The position numbers were made by a program, and so were the translations under genes. Below, piece after piece: positions 25,209 to 34,130 of a DNA stretch of 64,000 bases. Every line of letters starts with the position of its first letter. Position 1 is the first letter of the stretch. This DNA comes from Halobacillus litoralis (GTDB taxonomy: Bacteria > Bacillota > Bacilli > Bacillales > Halobacillaceae): assembly GCF_004101865.1 (NCBI RefSeq), contig NZ_CP026118.1, forward strand, positions 682,001 through 746,000. Reading direction: 5' to 3'. A model generated the notes under the pieces. The model saw nothing but the letters and a program-made list of their open reading frames with translations, did not search any database and was not told the origin of the DNA.

Positions 25209-25226
25209 CTAAAAATGTGGTATGAT
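25199..25226 (+). promoter_or_regulatory. Antitoxin RNA promoter (extended -10)
   Basis: TGG followed directly by TATGAT gives an extended -10; the -35 (TGTTTT) is weak. Transcription would begin near 25233, converging on the toxin gene. Confidence 0.55.
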
Positions 25227-25232
25227 GGAGTC

Positions 25233-25367
25233 AGAAATAGGATACACATAAGAAAAGGGACCACAGCTGTCACTGTGATCCCATCGGATAGCGCTCTGCC
25301 TAGGGCGCAGCCTAAATGAAAAATAGACTCACCCGCATTCACGTCAGAATAGGGAGTCTATTTTTTT
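25233..25367 (+). ncRNA. Predicted antisense RNA antitoxin of the type I system
   Basis: The predicted RNA of about 135 bases runs from the extended -10 promoter at 25221 to a terminator whose stem is TAGACTC/GAGTCTA with a seven-T tail. It contains two further hairpins, GGGACCACAG/CTGTGATCCC and GCGCTCTGCCTAGGGCGC. It is fully complementary to the 3' end of the toxin mRNA, including the toxin's last codons. This is the layout of RatA/TxpA and SR4/BsrG. The ends are inferred. Confidence 0.65.
25251..25282 (-). terminator. Terminator of the toxin mRNA
   Basis: On the minus strand GGGATCACAG and CTGTGGTCCC form a perfect 10-base stem (one G-T pair) followed by TTTTCTT. It would end the toxin mRNA about 280 bases after its start. 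Confidence 0.75.
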
Positions 25368-25462
25368 ATGCGTAAAATCGCTACAACTAAGCCTAGGATT
25401 GATACAGTCAAAGAACTGAAGGCAATCATGACCATTAACGATTCATACATACTCAGAGGCAT
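25358..25462 (-). CDS. Holin-like type I toxin (TxpA/BsrG family)
   Basis: The 34-residue peptide starts MPLSMYESLMVMIAFSSL, continues as one membrane helix and ends in RIKK. YESLMVMI followed by a hydrophobic helix and a basic tail is the hallmark of putative holin-like toxins such as TxpA (TTYESLMVMIGF) and BsrG (TVYESLMIMINF). GGAGGGGG stands just before the first ATG, and a CCCCAT segment in the leader (near 25489) can pair with it, which would hide the site. The stop codon lies inside the bidirectional terminator stem. A convergent antisense RNA overlaps the 3' end. Such toxins insert into the membrane when the antitoxin RNA is lost. Confidence 0.82.
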   Translation of the reverse strand: MPLSMYESLMVMIAFSSLTVSILGLVVAILRIKK

Positions 25463-25536
25463 CACCCCCTCCATCGATGAGACATGGGGATTAGCCGACA
25501 CCCTATTCAATTGGCAAAAATCACTATCCAATATAA

Positions 25537-25565
25537 ATTATAGCATGTCTCTCCGTAGAAAAAGA
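25537..25565 (-). promoter_or_regulatory. Toxin promoter
   Basis: TGC followed by TATAAT gives an extended -10 on the minus strand; the -35 (TCTTTT) is weak. The mRNA start would be near 25530, leaving a leader of about 70 bases. Confidence 0.7.
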
Positions 25566-25605
25566 CAGGCTTTTTGGACTAAACATGAATTAAAGCAGCG
25601 CACTC

Positions 25606-26001
25606 TTATAGCAATTTAGCTACAAACTTGCGCTCACGCGGTCCGTCAAACTCACAGAAGTACAGTCCCTGCCAAGTGCCGAGCACTAGCCGGCCATCAT
25701 CTACAATCAATGTCTGGGCATGACCGATGGTACTCGTTTTCATATGTGAGGCTGTATTACCTTCTGCATGGCGATCTTCGGGATGATCCCATGGGTATAC
25801 TTCGCGAAAACGGCGCAGCATATCTGTTTTCACATCAGGATCAGCATTCTCATTCACGGTCAGTCCTGCTGTCGTATGCATGGAGGATACGACAATGACA
25901 CCTTCTTCAATTCCTTGTTCTCGAATCCAATTTTCAACCTGACTGGTTACGTCAATCATTTGGTCATGTTGGTTTGTCGAAATATGAAATGTTTTCAGCA
26001 T
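25606..26001 (-). CDS. yjbQ: YjbQ family protein (UPF0047)
   Basis: This 131-residue protein belongs to the YjbQ/UPF0047 family, small trimeric proteins reported to have weak thiamine-phosphate-synthase activity. The signature [31 protein letters not shown] and [20 protein letters not shown] is complete, including the clustered His and acidic residues that form the presumed active site. The ATG at 26001 has GGAGG nine bases before it and lies five bases after dapF, so the two are cotranscribed. Confidence 0.92.
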   Translation of the reverse strand: MLKTFHISTNQHDQMIDVTSQVENWIREQGIEEGVIVVSSMHTTAGLTVNENADPDVKTDMLRRFREVYPWDHPEDRHAEGNTASHMKTSTIGHAQTLIVDDGRLVLGTWQGLYFCEFDGPRERKFVAKLL

Positions 26002-26006
26002 CTGTC

Positions 26007-26981
26007 TCACCCTCCGATTTCTGAAGCTGCATAAGCTTCCAATTTTTTATAAAGCTCATTTTCTTCATCAAAAAATTCCTGCTCAGACATATGGAAGGTC
26101 AGTGCTTCCATGTCAATCTTCGCAACGGCTCTATATACATTTGTTGCATTCCCGCGCAATTGGATAGAAAAACGTCCTTCCTTCTTTTCTACGAGGCAGT
26201 TGACGAGACCTCCTTTATTAATGACGACAATCGGTCGATCAAGTTCGTTCGGCCCGAGCATCGTTGATACCAGTGAAGAGGCTGACATCGCTGTTCCACA
26301 AGCATTCGTCAAACCTACCCCGCGCTCAAAGGTACGGACAAAAATTTTATTCTTTTCCAGCACTTGTACGAAGCTGACGTTTACACCATTCGGAAATATT
26401 TCCGGCAAGTGATTGGCTCTTTTTCCGATTCTTAAGAGTTCTTCATGGTCCACTACATCGACCATTGCTACAATGTGGGGATTTGGAACACTAAGAGCTG
26501 TAAATGTAAGGTTGTCGGATAGTTCCGGTATTTTCACATCAACTGCTTCCTCCCCAGCCACATTCACCGGTAATGATTCAGCATCAAAGGAAACCGGTTC
26601 GATCATGACAGAAAATGTGGAGATCTCAGGGAAGATTTCATCCACTTGACTGACAGACAGCAAAGCTTTCTCTGTCTCGATTGTTATGGAAGGCTTACCC
26701 AGCTTTTCAATCATGTGACGTGCGACACAGCGCAGCCCATTGCCGCACATTTCCGCTTCTGTACCGTCCGAGTTGAACATGCGCATCCGTCCTTCTGCTT
26801 TTTCACTCGGCATGACAAAAAGAATACCATCCGATCCGATTCCACTACCTCGGTCACATAATAGTTTAGAAAGGTCTTTTCTCTGTGTTTCCGTAAAATT
26901 GAATTCCTGGTTCGTTTCATCAATCATTATGAAATCGTTCCCCGAACCATGGCATTTGATAAATGGTATATTCATTAGCAC
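26007..26981 (-). CDS. dapF: Diaminopimelate epimerase DapF
   Basis: DapF converts LL- to meso-diaminopimelate for lysine and peptidoglycan synthesis. The N-terminal [15 protein letters not shown] and both catalytic cysteine motifs, [13 protein letters not shown] and [13 protein letters not shown], are present. At 324 residues it is about 40 longer than typical DapF; the excess is a C-terminal tail ([20 protein letters not shown]). The start may be GTG (spacing six from GGGGAG) or the ATG two codons later. The yjbQ gene follows closely. Confidence 0.93.
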   Translation of the reverse strand: MLMNIPFIKCHGSGNDFIMIDETNQEFNFTETQRKDLSKLLCDRGSGIGSDGILFVMPSEKAEGRMRMFNSDGTEAEMCGNGLRCVARHMIEKLGKPSITIETEKALLSVSQVDEIFPEISTFSVMIEPVSFDAESLPVNVAGEEAVDVKIPELSDNLTFTALSVPNPHIVAMVDVVDHEELLRIGKRANHLPEIFPNGVNVSFVQVLEKNKIFVRTFERGVGLTNACGTAMSASSLVSTMLGPNELDRPIVVINKGGLVNCLVEKKEGRFSIQLRGNATNVYRAVAKIDMEALTFHMSEQEFFDEENELYKKLEAYAASEIGG

Positions 26982-27112
26982 AAAACTCTCCCCTGCCGTT
27001 CATTTTTATCTCATAATAGCATATTTACGCTGGAATGAAAGAGATAGTGATGCCTGTTTAGAATATCAAGCAAAGATTGTAGCCAGTGAGGCGGAAGCAC
27101 AGTAAAAAATGA

Positions 27113-27153
27113 TAAAAAACCAGGATAGGTAATAAAGCCACCTATCCTGGTTT
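27113..27153. terminator. Terminator of the siderophore uptake operon
   Basis: AAACCAGGATAGGT and ACCTATCCTGGTTT form a perfect stem; on the minus strand it is followed by a T run. Confidence 0.88.
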
Positions 27154-27202
27154 CACTATTCAACTATTATTAGCAGGAAAACTACCTCCAGCAGACATTA
27201 AC

Positions 27203-29227
27203 TTATGCCGCACGCTTTTTCATCAACCATAGAAAGTAAGGGGCACCAATCAAGGCAACCAATATTCCCGACGGTATTTCATTCGGAGCGAGCAGCGTCC
27301 GGCTGAACAAATCTGCCACGACAAGCAAAGCACCACCAATCAGCATTGTAACAGGCAGCAGTTTCTGGTTCACACTCCCCACAAGCAATCTTGCAAGGTG
27401 CGGAGCGATCAAACCGACAAAACCGATTGAGCCCACAGCCGCAACACTACATGCAGCAAGCAAAGTAGCGATTAACGCCATCTGGAAACGGACAGATACA
27501 ACGCGGAGACCGAGTCCTTTTGCTGTATCATCGCCGAGTGATAATACATCGAGCGTTTTGATATAAAAAGCAAGCAGCGGTACGAACAGAATCACCGGCC
27601 AGATCAAATATTGAAGAAGCTCAGCCCACCCTTTTGCATAGGTCGTCCCAGACAACCAGGTAAGAGCAGAAGCGACACCTAAATCCGATTGGACGACGAG
27701 AATCTGAATGAATGCTGATCCGAAAGCAGACATTCCGATCCCCAGCAATGCCAGCACTGTTGGCTGAAACTCCGCTTTCGCTCCAAGTGCCATGACGATG
27801 AGGAAGAACACTAACGCGCCGGCCATCGCCCCTAGAGGAATCCAAACGGCTGATACACTGAACCAGTACATCGTCATCAATGCTCCTACCCCTGCCCCGG
27901 ATGTAATTCCGATGACAGATGGATCGGCAAGCGGGTTACGCAGTACGCCCTGGAAGATCAGACCACTGACGGCTAACACGGCACCACTGAAGAGAGCGAC
28001 GAGTGCGCGGGGCAGCCGGAGATCAACAATTAAATTACGGATGAATTCATTCGCATCCCCGAAGAACGCCTGATAAGCGACACCGGGTTCAAAGCCGTAA
28101 TTTCCAGAAGCAAGACTGACAAGCAGCGTCACAATGATAAGAAGCCCAAGGGCCGGCAGCACCTTCACTAATGAAACTTTAGCTGAATCCTTTCCAGCCA
28201 TAATAGCCCCTGTATCCTGACTGTTGCTGCTTTTCATCCGCATGACGAGCCAGATAAGCCAAGGGGCACCGACAAGTGCGGTGATCGCACCAACCGGGAG
28301 CTCTGAAAAGGATGGATCGATAATCCGGGCAAGGACGTCGGCTAACAGCAGCACATTCCCACCCCATAGGAAGGAACCGATAATCAGTGGTACGTGTGCC
28401 CGATACCCGATAAGTTTGATCAAGTGAGGAGCGACAAGACCCACGAAACCGATAGGGCCTACAATACTAACTGTCACACTTGTAAGCAGAACTGCGGCAA
28501 GCACAGTAATCAATTTGACGGTTCGGACATTTTGACCAAGAGCAGTTGCGACATCATCCCCAAGCGTCAATGTGTCCAGTTTACTGGCAAAAATGAAGGC
28601 AACCAGCACAGCAGCTATGATCAGTGGCAATGAAAACTTCACGCCGTCCCAGTCGTTTTGGATCAATGTACCAGAACCCCATAAGAACAATCCCTGTGTT
28701 TCATTTTCGTAAAAAATCTGGAGCACAGAAGTAAGCGATGAAAACAAAAACGTTACAATCATCCCCGCAAGCACCATTCGTACAGGTGTAGCATCACTCC
28801 CGCCTGACAGCATATAAACAAACAGGAAAGTCAATACTCCACCTAGAAAAGCAGTGATTATTCCGTTGCCAAACATCGAAAAAGGCAGGAAAATCGTCGA
28901 TACTACAACTGCAAAATATGTGCCTGAGTGAATACCAAGCGTACTGGCAGATGACAGCGGGTTTTTCGTAACTGTCTGCAAGATGACCCCGGATACGGCC
29001 AGCGCTCCACCTGCGATAATCCCCATTACAGCCCGCGGCATGCGTAAGATTCTCACAGTGTGATGTTCAAGTGTGTCTTGAGGATTGAAAAGCGCTTCTA
29101 CAACCGTCGCTAACGGGATCGTCACATTTCCTTGATTGATATGTATAAAAGTTAAAAGACACAACAACGCGATTCCACCTCCAAAGGTGAAAATCGCGAT
29201 CATTGTGTTCTTAATTGCTGCGTTCAT
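27203..29227 (-). CDS. Fused two-domain siderophore ABC permease (FecCD family, FhuB-like)
   Basis: This 674-residue protein is two FecCD permeases joined in one chain, about 20 helices, so one protein forms the whole membrane channel. Each half repeats the family blocks: NPLSSASTLGIHSG and NPLADPSVIGITSG, then GFVGLVAPHLIKL and GFVGLIAPHLARL, then ALVGAPWLIWL and ALIGAPYFLWL. It imports ferric siderophore taken from the upstream lipoprotein. The ATG at 29227 lies 17 bases after the lipoprotein gene. No ATPase gene follows, so it must borrow one made elsewhere. Confidence 0.93.
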   Translation of the reverse strand: MNAAIKNTMIAIFTFGGGIALLCLLTFIHINQGNVTIPLATVVEALFNPQDTLEHHTVRILRMPRAVMGIIAGGALAVSGVILQTVTKNPLSSASTLGIHSGTYFAVVVSTIFLPFSMFGNGIITAFLGGVLTFLFVYMLSGGSDATPVRMVLAGMIVTFLFSSLTSVLQIFYENETQGLFLWGSGTLIQNDWDGVKFSLPLIIAAVLVAFIFASKLDTLTLGDDVATALGQNVRTVKLITVLAAVLLTSVTVSIVGPIGFVGLVAPHLIKLIGYRAHVPLIIGSFLWGGNVLLLADVLARIIDPSFSELPVGAITALVGAPWLIWLVMRMKSSNSQDTGAIMAGKDSAKVSLVKVLPALGLLIIVTLLVSLASGNYGFEPGVAYQAFFGDANEFIRNLIVDLRLPRALVALFSGAVLAVSGLIFQGVLRNPLADPSVIGITSGAGVGALMTMYWFSVSAVWIPLGAMAGALVFFLIVMALGAKAEFQPTVLALLGIGMSAFGSAFIQILVVQSDLGVASALTWLSGTTYAKGWAELLQYLIWPVILFVPLLAFYIKTLDVLSLGDDTAKGLGLRVVSVRFQMALIATLLAACSVAAVGSIGFVGLIAPHLARLLVGSVNQKLLPVTMLIGGALLVVADLFSRTLLAPNEIPSGILVALIGAPYFLWLMKKRAA

Positions 29228-29244
29228 AAAAACCACTCACTTTA

Positions 29245-30252
29245 CTATTCTTCAACAGCTGCGTTGACCACCTGCTCAGCCAATACTTCTGCAGATAATG
29301 GTCCGCCGAATGTCCATGCATCTCCTGGCATCTGATAAGTACGGTCCTCCTGGACAAAGGCAAGATCTTCCCACACAGGATTTCCTGCTAATTGTTCACT
29401 GAAGATGTTATCTTCTTCTTGAACGATATAGAAGAAATTAGTGTCTTGATAGTTTTGCAGCGTTTCCACTGTGGTTTCTGTATATCCGTAGATTTCAAGC
29501 TCTTCCGATTCGAAATCATTTTGCATTCCCATGTTGTTCATGATTTGAGCCACCATGGAATTGTCTGTAAATAAGCGCAGTGTCGGCGTATCCTGCATCG
29601 TAAATGCCTGTGTAATTACATAATTCATGTCTTCTTTACCAGCCTCTTCAAGACGGGCTTGTTGCTCAGCGAACGTATCCTCCATGCCTGTCAGGACTTC
29701 CTCCGCTTTAGATTCTTTATCAACGATTTTGGCAATAGTGTTGAATTCATCTTTCATGTTTTGGAACTGATCCTGAGCTGCTTCTTCAGAATAAGGAGCG
29801 AACATCACGGTTGGAGCGATATCTTTCAGTTGATCTGCAATTGCTTCATGACGGAATTGCACGCCGATGATCAAATCCGGATCCAGACGGGAAATCGCCT
29901 CCAGATTCGGTTCCGCACGAGTACCGACATTTTCTACGGACTCGCTGAACGGCATGCCGACATCCACCCAATCACCATAAGAATCAAGACCAGCGACACC
30001 AACAGGCTCCATCCCTAACGCCTGGAGATCCTCTGCATAGGTCCATTCCAGCACGACGACCTTCTTAGGTGAACCCTCGATCGTCTGCTCTCCCATTGCG
30101 TCTTCGATCGTGACCGAGCGTGTTTCTTCTCCATCATCCGTTTCCTCTGTTTCTTCACCTTCTGTATCCTCAGTTCCCTGTTCTGAGTCATTACTGCAAG
30201 CAGCAAGCACCACTAACCCTAACATTAAGACAAACAGCCAAAATTTCTTCAT
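29245..30252 (-). CDS. Iron-siderophore-binding lipoprotein
   Basis: This 335-residue lipoprotein binds ferric siderophore outside the cell. The signal peptide ends in the lipobox VLAACSN, with acylated Cys near residue 18, followed by an acidic Glu/Asp/Thr linker. The binding-protein fold is shown by KKVVVLEWTYAEDLQALGME, DLIIGVQFRHEAIADQL and VWEDLAFVQEDRTYQMPG. The ATG at 30252 has GAGG nine bases upstream. A Fur box lies about 90 bases before the start. It forms an operon with the fused permease. Confidence 0.92.
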   Translation of the reverse strand: MKKFWLFVLMLGLVVLAACSNDSEQGTEDTEGEETEETDDGEETRSVTIEDAMGEQTIEGSPKKVVVLEWTYAEDLQALGMEPVGVAGLDSYGDWVDVGMPFSESVENVGTRAEPNLEAISRLDPDLIIGVQFRHEAIADQLKDIAPTVMFAPYSEEAAQDQFQNMKDEFNTIAKIVDKESKAEEVLTGMEDTFAEQQARLEEAGKEDMNYVITQAFTMQDTPTLRLFTDNSMVAQIMNNMGMQNDFESEELEIYGYTETTVETLQNYQDTNFFYIVQEEDNIFSEQLAGNPVWEDLAFVQEDRTYQMPGDAWTFGGPLSAEVLAEQVVNAAVEE

Positions 30253-30340
30253 GTATAGCATCCTCTCTCTATCGTTTTCTATTATGTAGAATCGTTTACC
30301 AGCGGAAACCCTTAGTAACAGCTTTGAAAGAAAACCAATT

Positions 30341-30359
30341 GATAAAGATTCTCATTATC
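30341..30359. promoter_or_regulatory. Fur box of the siderophore uptake operon
   Basis: GATAAAGATTCTCATTATC matches the 19-base Fur consensus GATAATGATAATCATTATC at 16 positions. It lies upstream of the binding-protein gene. Confidence 0.8.
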
Positions 30360-30497
30360 ACCATATCGATTATCTTACCTTAGGCTCAATTTTCTGTCAA
30401 CAAAAATTTCAGGTAACGTTAATACTAGTTAAACTTCTGGCCGATGGTTTTTGAAAACATCCACATCTACTGCCACTCCCCCCTGCATACTCATTCA

Positions 30498-31310
30498 TCA
30501 AGCATTCAACCAATCATAAGCAAGGATACTCTTTCTGGACTCAAAACCTTCTCTTCTCGATGTTTGTCTGAATACTTCCACCATACCTCCATAGAAGTAA
30601 CGCAGCAACTCTGTACGGACAAGTCCATTTTTGTAGGCGAAGACAGTCTGTTTGAAGGTTTCTTTGATGATAGTCATATACTCAATGACTGGTAAATTCA
30701 TTTTCAATTGACGATAGGCGCTTTCAACAGTCCTCCAGGCAGCCAGCACTTGCTCTGCTTCTAAGAAAGGTTTGGTTGTGTCAATGAATTCAGATGGTAT
30801 GAATGATGGCAGAAATGAATGATCCAGGGGTACAAATTTACTAAAAGAAGCTTTCCTCTGTTTATTCTCTGTTTCAGGAGTGGATTTGATAGGTTGAGGC
30901 TTGTGTTCATCAGGGGTTTGGACTTTTGGTGGGATGTCATGAAGGGGGTCATGAGGGGTGTCATCTGCGGGCAAAAAAAGATCAGCTTGAGGAAGAAAAA
31001 TTAAAAGGTTCGCCCCCTGCCTGCCATTGGGCTTTGTCGTGACGGCTTTTTCTATCAATCCTTCTTTCACTAAGCAACGGAGTGCACGAGAGACGGTGCT
31101 CTCACTCAATCCGGTTTTCCCAACAATCGTTTGCTTTCTCGGAAAAGCAACACCCGGGTATTTGACAGCATGTCTCCAAATGAAGCGCAGCACAGTCAAG
31201 GTTCCTTCAGATAAAGCAGCCTTCCTTTTAAATAAAAAGCTCCTTACGTGACGATCCAGCTCTGTCTTTGTAGCAAATCGCTGCTTTTCTCTAATTCCTA
31301 CTAATTCCAT
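30498..31310 (-). CDS. Winged-helix protein resembling plasmid/phage replication-type regulators
   Basis: This 270-residue protein has an N-terminal winged helix: LTVLRFIWRHAVKYPGVAFP, then TIVGKTGLSESTVSRALRCL as recognition region and LVKEGLIEKAVTTKPNGRQG as wing. The middle is a Pro-rich acidic linker (PPKVQTPDEHKPQPIK) and the C-terminal 110 residues are helical. The domain resembles HTH_36-type proteins. The role is unknown; both replication initiation and regulation are possible. The ATG at 31310 has GGAGG eight bases upstream, while the frame continues 69 codons further without a good site. It is a single gene. Confidence 0.7.
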   Translation of the reverse strand: MELVGIREKQRFATKTELDRHVRSFLFKRKAALSEGTLTVLRFIWRHAVKYPGVAFPRKQTIVGKTGLSESTVSRALRCLVKEGLIEKAVTTKPNGRQGANLLIFLPQADLFLPADDTPHDPLHDIPPKVQTPDEHKPQPIKSTPETENKQRKASFSKFVPLDHSFLPSFIPSEFIDTTKPFLEAEQVLAAWRTVESAYRQLKMNLPVIEYMTIIKETFKQTVFAYKNGLVRTELLRYFYGGMVEVFRQTSRREGFESRKSILAYDWLNA

Positions 31311-31498
31311 TTTCCATTCCTCCAGTTTCGACGGTCTATAACTATAATCGAAACGAGTCGGAATCTGGTGTCTAAAAAAATGAAATTTATTAAAAAAAAT
31401 GATATACAGTGATTCCTTGTATGGATAGAACAGCTGACAGGAGGTCACAAAGAGGAGAATAGTCAGCTTCAAAAACACCCCTGCAGTTGTTGGAATCC

Positions 31499-31715
31499 AC
31501 TGAAAAACCGTCCTCAACCTAGAGAAGCTGTTAAAGCTTGTTGTTGCCTCTCACCAATCGCTTGTCAGTGGATGCTTGCCGCTGTCACTGCCACAGTTGA
31601 CTTGGTCAAGAAGAACACTTGACCAAGTGGATCTTCGATCGTGGCGTTCCCGCAGACCCCATCATCGAACGAACGTGTGGAATCAATCGTGGCCCCAAAA
31701 AAAGAGTGATTTTCT
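31499..31715. repeat. Family 3 long palindromic repeat, copy C (diverged)
   Basis: The copy keeps CACTGAAAAACCGTCCTCAA, TTGTCAGTGGATGCTTGCCG, the hairpin ACTTGGTCAAG/CTTGACCAAGT and AAAAAAGAGTGATTTTC, but its CG-rich arms have decayed compared with copies B and E. It fills most of the gap between the winged-helix gene and the CDF transporter; no gene is seen there. Confidence 0.75.
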
Positions 31716-31739
31716 TATCTATTGAAAGAAGCGAGCTGG

Positions 31740-32714
31740 TTATTCTTCATGATCGTCAGGGTTCCAGCTCAGCTCATGATCATCTTTATCAGACTCGATG
31801 ATCACTTCTGTCACTCCACGCTCTCGTAATATCTTTCTTTCGATAACTTTCAGAACATCTGAAGCCTTTTCAATGGACATTTCAGGGTCGAATTCGATTT
31901 TCAACTCTACATGCAGCTCTTCCCCTTCTTTGATTACCATCAATTTCTTAATGTCCCTGACATGGGTGTCTTCAAATACAAGCTCCCCAATTTTAGCTTC
32001 CATTTCTTCATCCGCAACTCCTAATACTCCTGCAGCATTATCAAGGAAAATACGTCCGACCACGTAAAATAACATTAAACCGATAACCACAGAGGCATAC
32101 CCTTCTGCTGCGTGGAAAGGTGTGTAGGTGGCAATGAGAATGGAAATGATTGCAATGATCGCTCCGAAAGTCGCTACCATGTCTTCTAGGAAAACGAGCT
32201 TGGTGGCAGGTTTCGCATTCCCTAAATTCGTAAGGCTCATTTTTACCACCTTGAAACCCTTCACATTTTCTTCACCTATATCCGCGATTACTTCTTTCAT
32301 TGCTTTATACAAAACGATCGCCTCTAGAATGGTGGCAATCCCCAGGACTAATAAATTTAGCCATAGCCAGGAACCCGCTTCCGGAGGACTGGTAATATGA
32401 TGAATCCCTTCTTTGATGGTTTCATAAGCCAATATCCCGACAATTAACACAGCACCAAGTAACACCAAATTGACTAACCGGGCAAAACCGTGCGGAAAAC
32501 GGTCGGTCGGTGCCTTATTACTTAATGCAGAACCGATGAATACAAAAAATTGATTGGCGGTATCACCGATACTGTGCATCGTCTCAGCAAACATGGCTAC
32601 ATTTCCAGTGATAAAAAATGCGATCGCCTTCATGACAGCTATCGCCCCATTCATGATGCTTGCTAACAAAGCAGGTCGATTCCCTTTTTTTAATAACGCG
32701 AAAAATTCGTTCAT
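31740..32714 (-). CDS. Cation diffusion facilitator (CDF) family transporter
   Basis: This 324-residue exporter moves divalent metals such as zinc or manganese out in exchange for protons. Six helices begin at ALLASIMNGAIAVMKAIAFF. The helix II site is FAETMHSIGDTANQFF, the HxxxD metal site. The helix V region is VFLEDMVATFGAIIAI, whose ED pairing departs from the usual DxxxD/HxxxD of well-studied members. The C-terminal cytoplasmic domain starts near ADEEMEAKIGELVFE. AAAGGAGCAGCTG precedes the ATG. The metal cannot be fixed from the sequence. Confidence 0.9.
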   Translation of the reverse strand: MNEFFALLKKGNRPALLASIMNGAIAVMKAIAFFITGNVAMFAETMHSIGDTANQFFVFIGSALSNKAPTDRFPHGFARLVNLVLLGAVLIVGILAYETIKEGIHHITSPPEAGSWLWLNLLVLGIATILEAIVLYKAMKEVIADIGEENVKGFKVVKMSLTNLGNAKPATKLVFLEDMVATFGAIIAIISILIATYTPFHAAEGYASVVIGLMLFYVVGRIFLDNAAGVLGVADEEMEAKIGELVFEDTHVRDIKKLMVIKEGEELHVELKIEFDPEMSIEKASDVLKVIERKILRERGVTEVIIESDKDDHELSWNPDDHEE

Positions 32715-32906
32715 CAGCTGCTCCTTTCAACGAGAAAACTCTGTGGCCATTCACTTATTAGTCTGCCTAAGGCCACCGAAAAAAATCATCAAAATTAGTG
32801 AGGCGTGGGATTTTGTTCACTCCCAATGGAGGCTGATGCTTTGGATAAGCTTCGGCAAGCATAAGAACCAGATACATTACTTGCATCTTTCCAGTCTGTA
32901 AAGCGA

Positions 32907-32966
32907 TAAAAAAACCCCCTTATTATCGGGAAGAAGGCAGATGCCTTGTTTATTCCCGATTATAAG
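32907..32966 (-). terminator. Terminator of the PadR membrane-protein operon
   Basis: On the minus strand CTTATAATCGGGAA and TTCCCGATAATAAG form a long stem followed by GGGGG and seven T residues. It lies 110 bases after the last gene of the operon. Otherwise 32715-33078 shows no gene. Confidence 0.8.
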
Positions 32967-33078
32967 AGAGTTCAGTATACATGTGTTAATCACAATGATT
33001 TCGAAAACTGCCTGAGGTTCTTCTCAGTTTATTTCAAGCTGACTACATGAATCGTTTCTTCCTGGTCTACTCTTCCTT

Positions 33079-33717
33079 TCACGTGTGTGATTTTCGTTTA
33101 TGGACAAAAAAGTACATGCTCAACGGCCACCAAAGTACGCCAAAGATCGGATAAACTGCCCAAATCGTCGCAGGCGAAAACACTGCATTCACACTTGTGA
33201 AAAATATCCCGAGCAACAAGGCAGCATGAATCGAATATTTAAAATAAGTCTCCTTTTGGATATGATACACAGTCAGCGGCCACCAAATCACAGCAAACAC
33301 CGGAAACATCGCCCACGGGTATTGCGGTGAAAGGAACAAATTCAAGCTGACATAATAGATGATGGTGAGCATAGTGATGATGAAAGCTAACCGAAATTGG
33401 GGCCAACGCTTTCTTAAGCCTGATACTACAGGCAAAATCACCAATGGAAAAAACACGTATAAAAACCAGGGATAGTCCGGTGTGTCGCGGTAGTTTTCAA
33501 AGATAAGGAATCCCATAAGTAAAAGGCTTGCCCATGAAGTAAACAAAGTATATCGCTTCTTGATTATGCTGTAGACCCCGATCGGAAACAGGAACAAGGC
33601 AATCACAGGGTAAACCGACCACATGTGGGACGTACCCGTCAATAAATTGACTATGATCAAAAATAGAATAGTCATCATACTTCCAGCAACGACAAAACTG
33701 ATATCAAGTTTCTTCAT
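33079..33717 (-). CDS. Polytopic membrane protein with repeated WWPLxxY motif
   Basis: This 212-residue protein has about eight hydrophobic segments. Four segments share a motif: MWSVYPVIALFLFPIGVY, PWFLYVFFPLVILPV, PWAMFPVFAVIWWPLTVY and IWAVYPIFGVLWWPLSMY. They look like an internally duplicated two-helix unit. The ATG at 33717 has GAGGAGG six bases upstream. It is the third gene of a PadR operon, and the gene before it ends with the same motif, so the two proteins are paralogous in part. The function is unknown. Confidence 0.7.
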   Translation of the reverse strand: MKKLDISFVVAGSMMTILFLIIVNLLTGTSHMWSVYPVIALFLFPIGVYSIIKKRYTLFTSWASLLLMGFLIFENYRDTPDYPWFLYVFFPLVILPVVSGLRKRWPQFRLAFIITMLTIIYYVSLNLFLSPQYPWAMFPVFAVIWWPLTVYHIQKETYFKYSIHAALLLGIFFTSVNAVFSPATIWAVYPIFGVLWWPLSMYFFVHKRKSHT

Positions 33718-33728
33718 GTCCGGCCTCC

Positions 33729-34130
33729 TCAATCATTATTCCGTTTCCAGTAGAAATACATCGAAAGTGGCCACCACAATACCGCAAAGGTCGGGTAAAC
33801 GAACCAAATCACATCTGGCGTATAATAAAAATTTATAAAGATAAACAATGCGATAATCAAAGAACTGCCCCAAATTGAATACCACAGATTCAGTTTAGTC
33901 GTATCCTTCTTAACGGGCAGACGAACGCCCAGTTCATTTGTGAGATCACTCGCATCTCCGAATTCCACAATGGCTTTATTGATCGCATCCTCCTCATTCT
34001 TGCCTTGCTCCATCAAGTCCCACACTTTTTCTTCCATGTTCTGCAAAACCTCTTGTTTGACAGCTTCTTTTTGCTCACTGTCAGGAACATCTTTGAACAA
34101 TGCTTGAACATGCTGTGTTAACTGCTTCAA
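33729..34130 (-). CDS. Permease-prefix/DUF1700-like membrane protein
   Basis: This 133-residue protein starts with a helical cytoplasmic domain (KQLTQHVQALFKDVPDSEQK, then AINKAIVEFGDASDLTNELG) of the kind often found beside PadR regulators. Two helices follow, ending VIWFVYPTFAVLWWPLSMYF. The start is a TTG at 34130: GGAGGGG stands six bases before it and it overlaps the PadR stop by four bases (TTGA), so translation is coupled. The function is unknown; such pairs usually respond to envelope stress or drugs. Confidence 0.75.
   Translation of the reverse strand: MKQLTQHVQALFKDVPDSEQKEAVKQEVLQNMEEKVWDLMEQGKNEEDAINKAIVEFGDASDLTNELGVRLPVKKDTTKLNLWYSIWGSSLIIALFIFINFYYTPDVIWFVYPTFAVLWWPLSMYFYWKRNND

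Noticed and set aside
25130..25342. 70-codon minus-strand frame over the toxin-antitoxin region
   Set aside because: It reads through two terminator hairpins and has no ribosome binding site; the RNA structures explain the sequence better.
25368..25619. 83-codon plus-strand frame beginning after the antitoxin terminator
   Set aside because: It is antisense to the toxin gene, lacks a ribosome binding site and runs into yjbQ; its composition follows the complementary strand.
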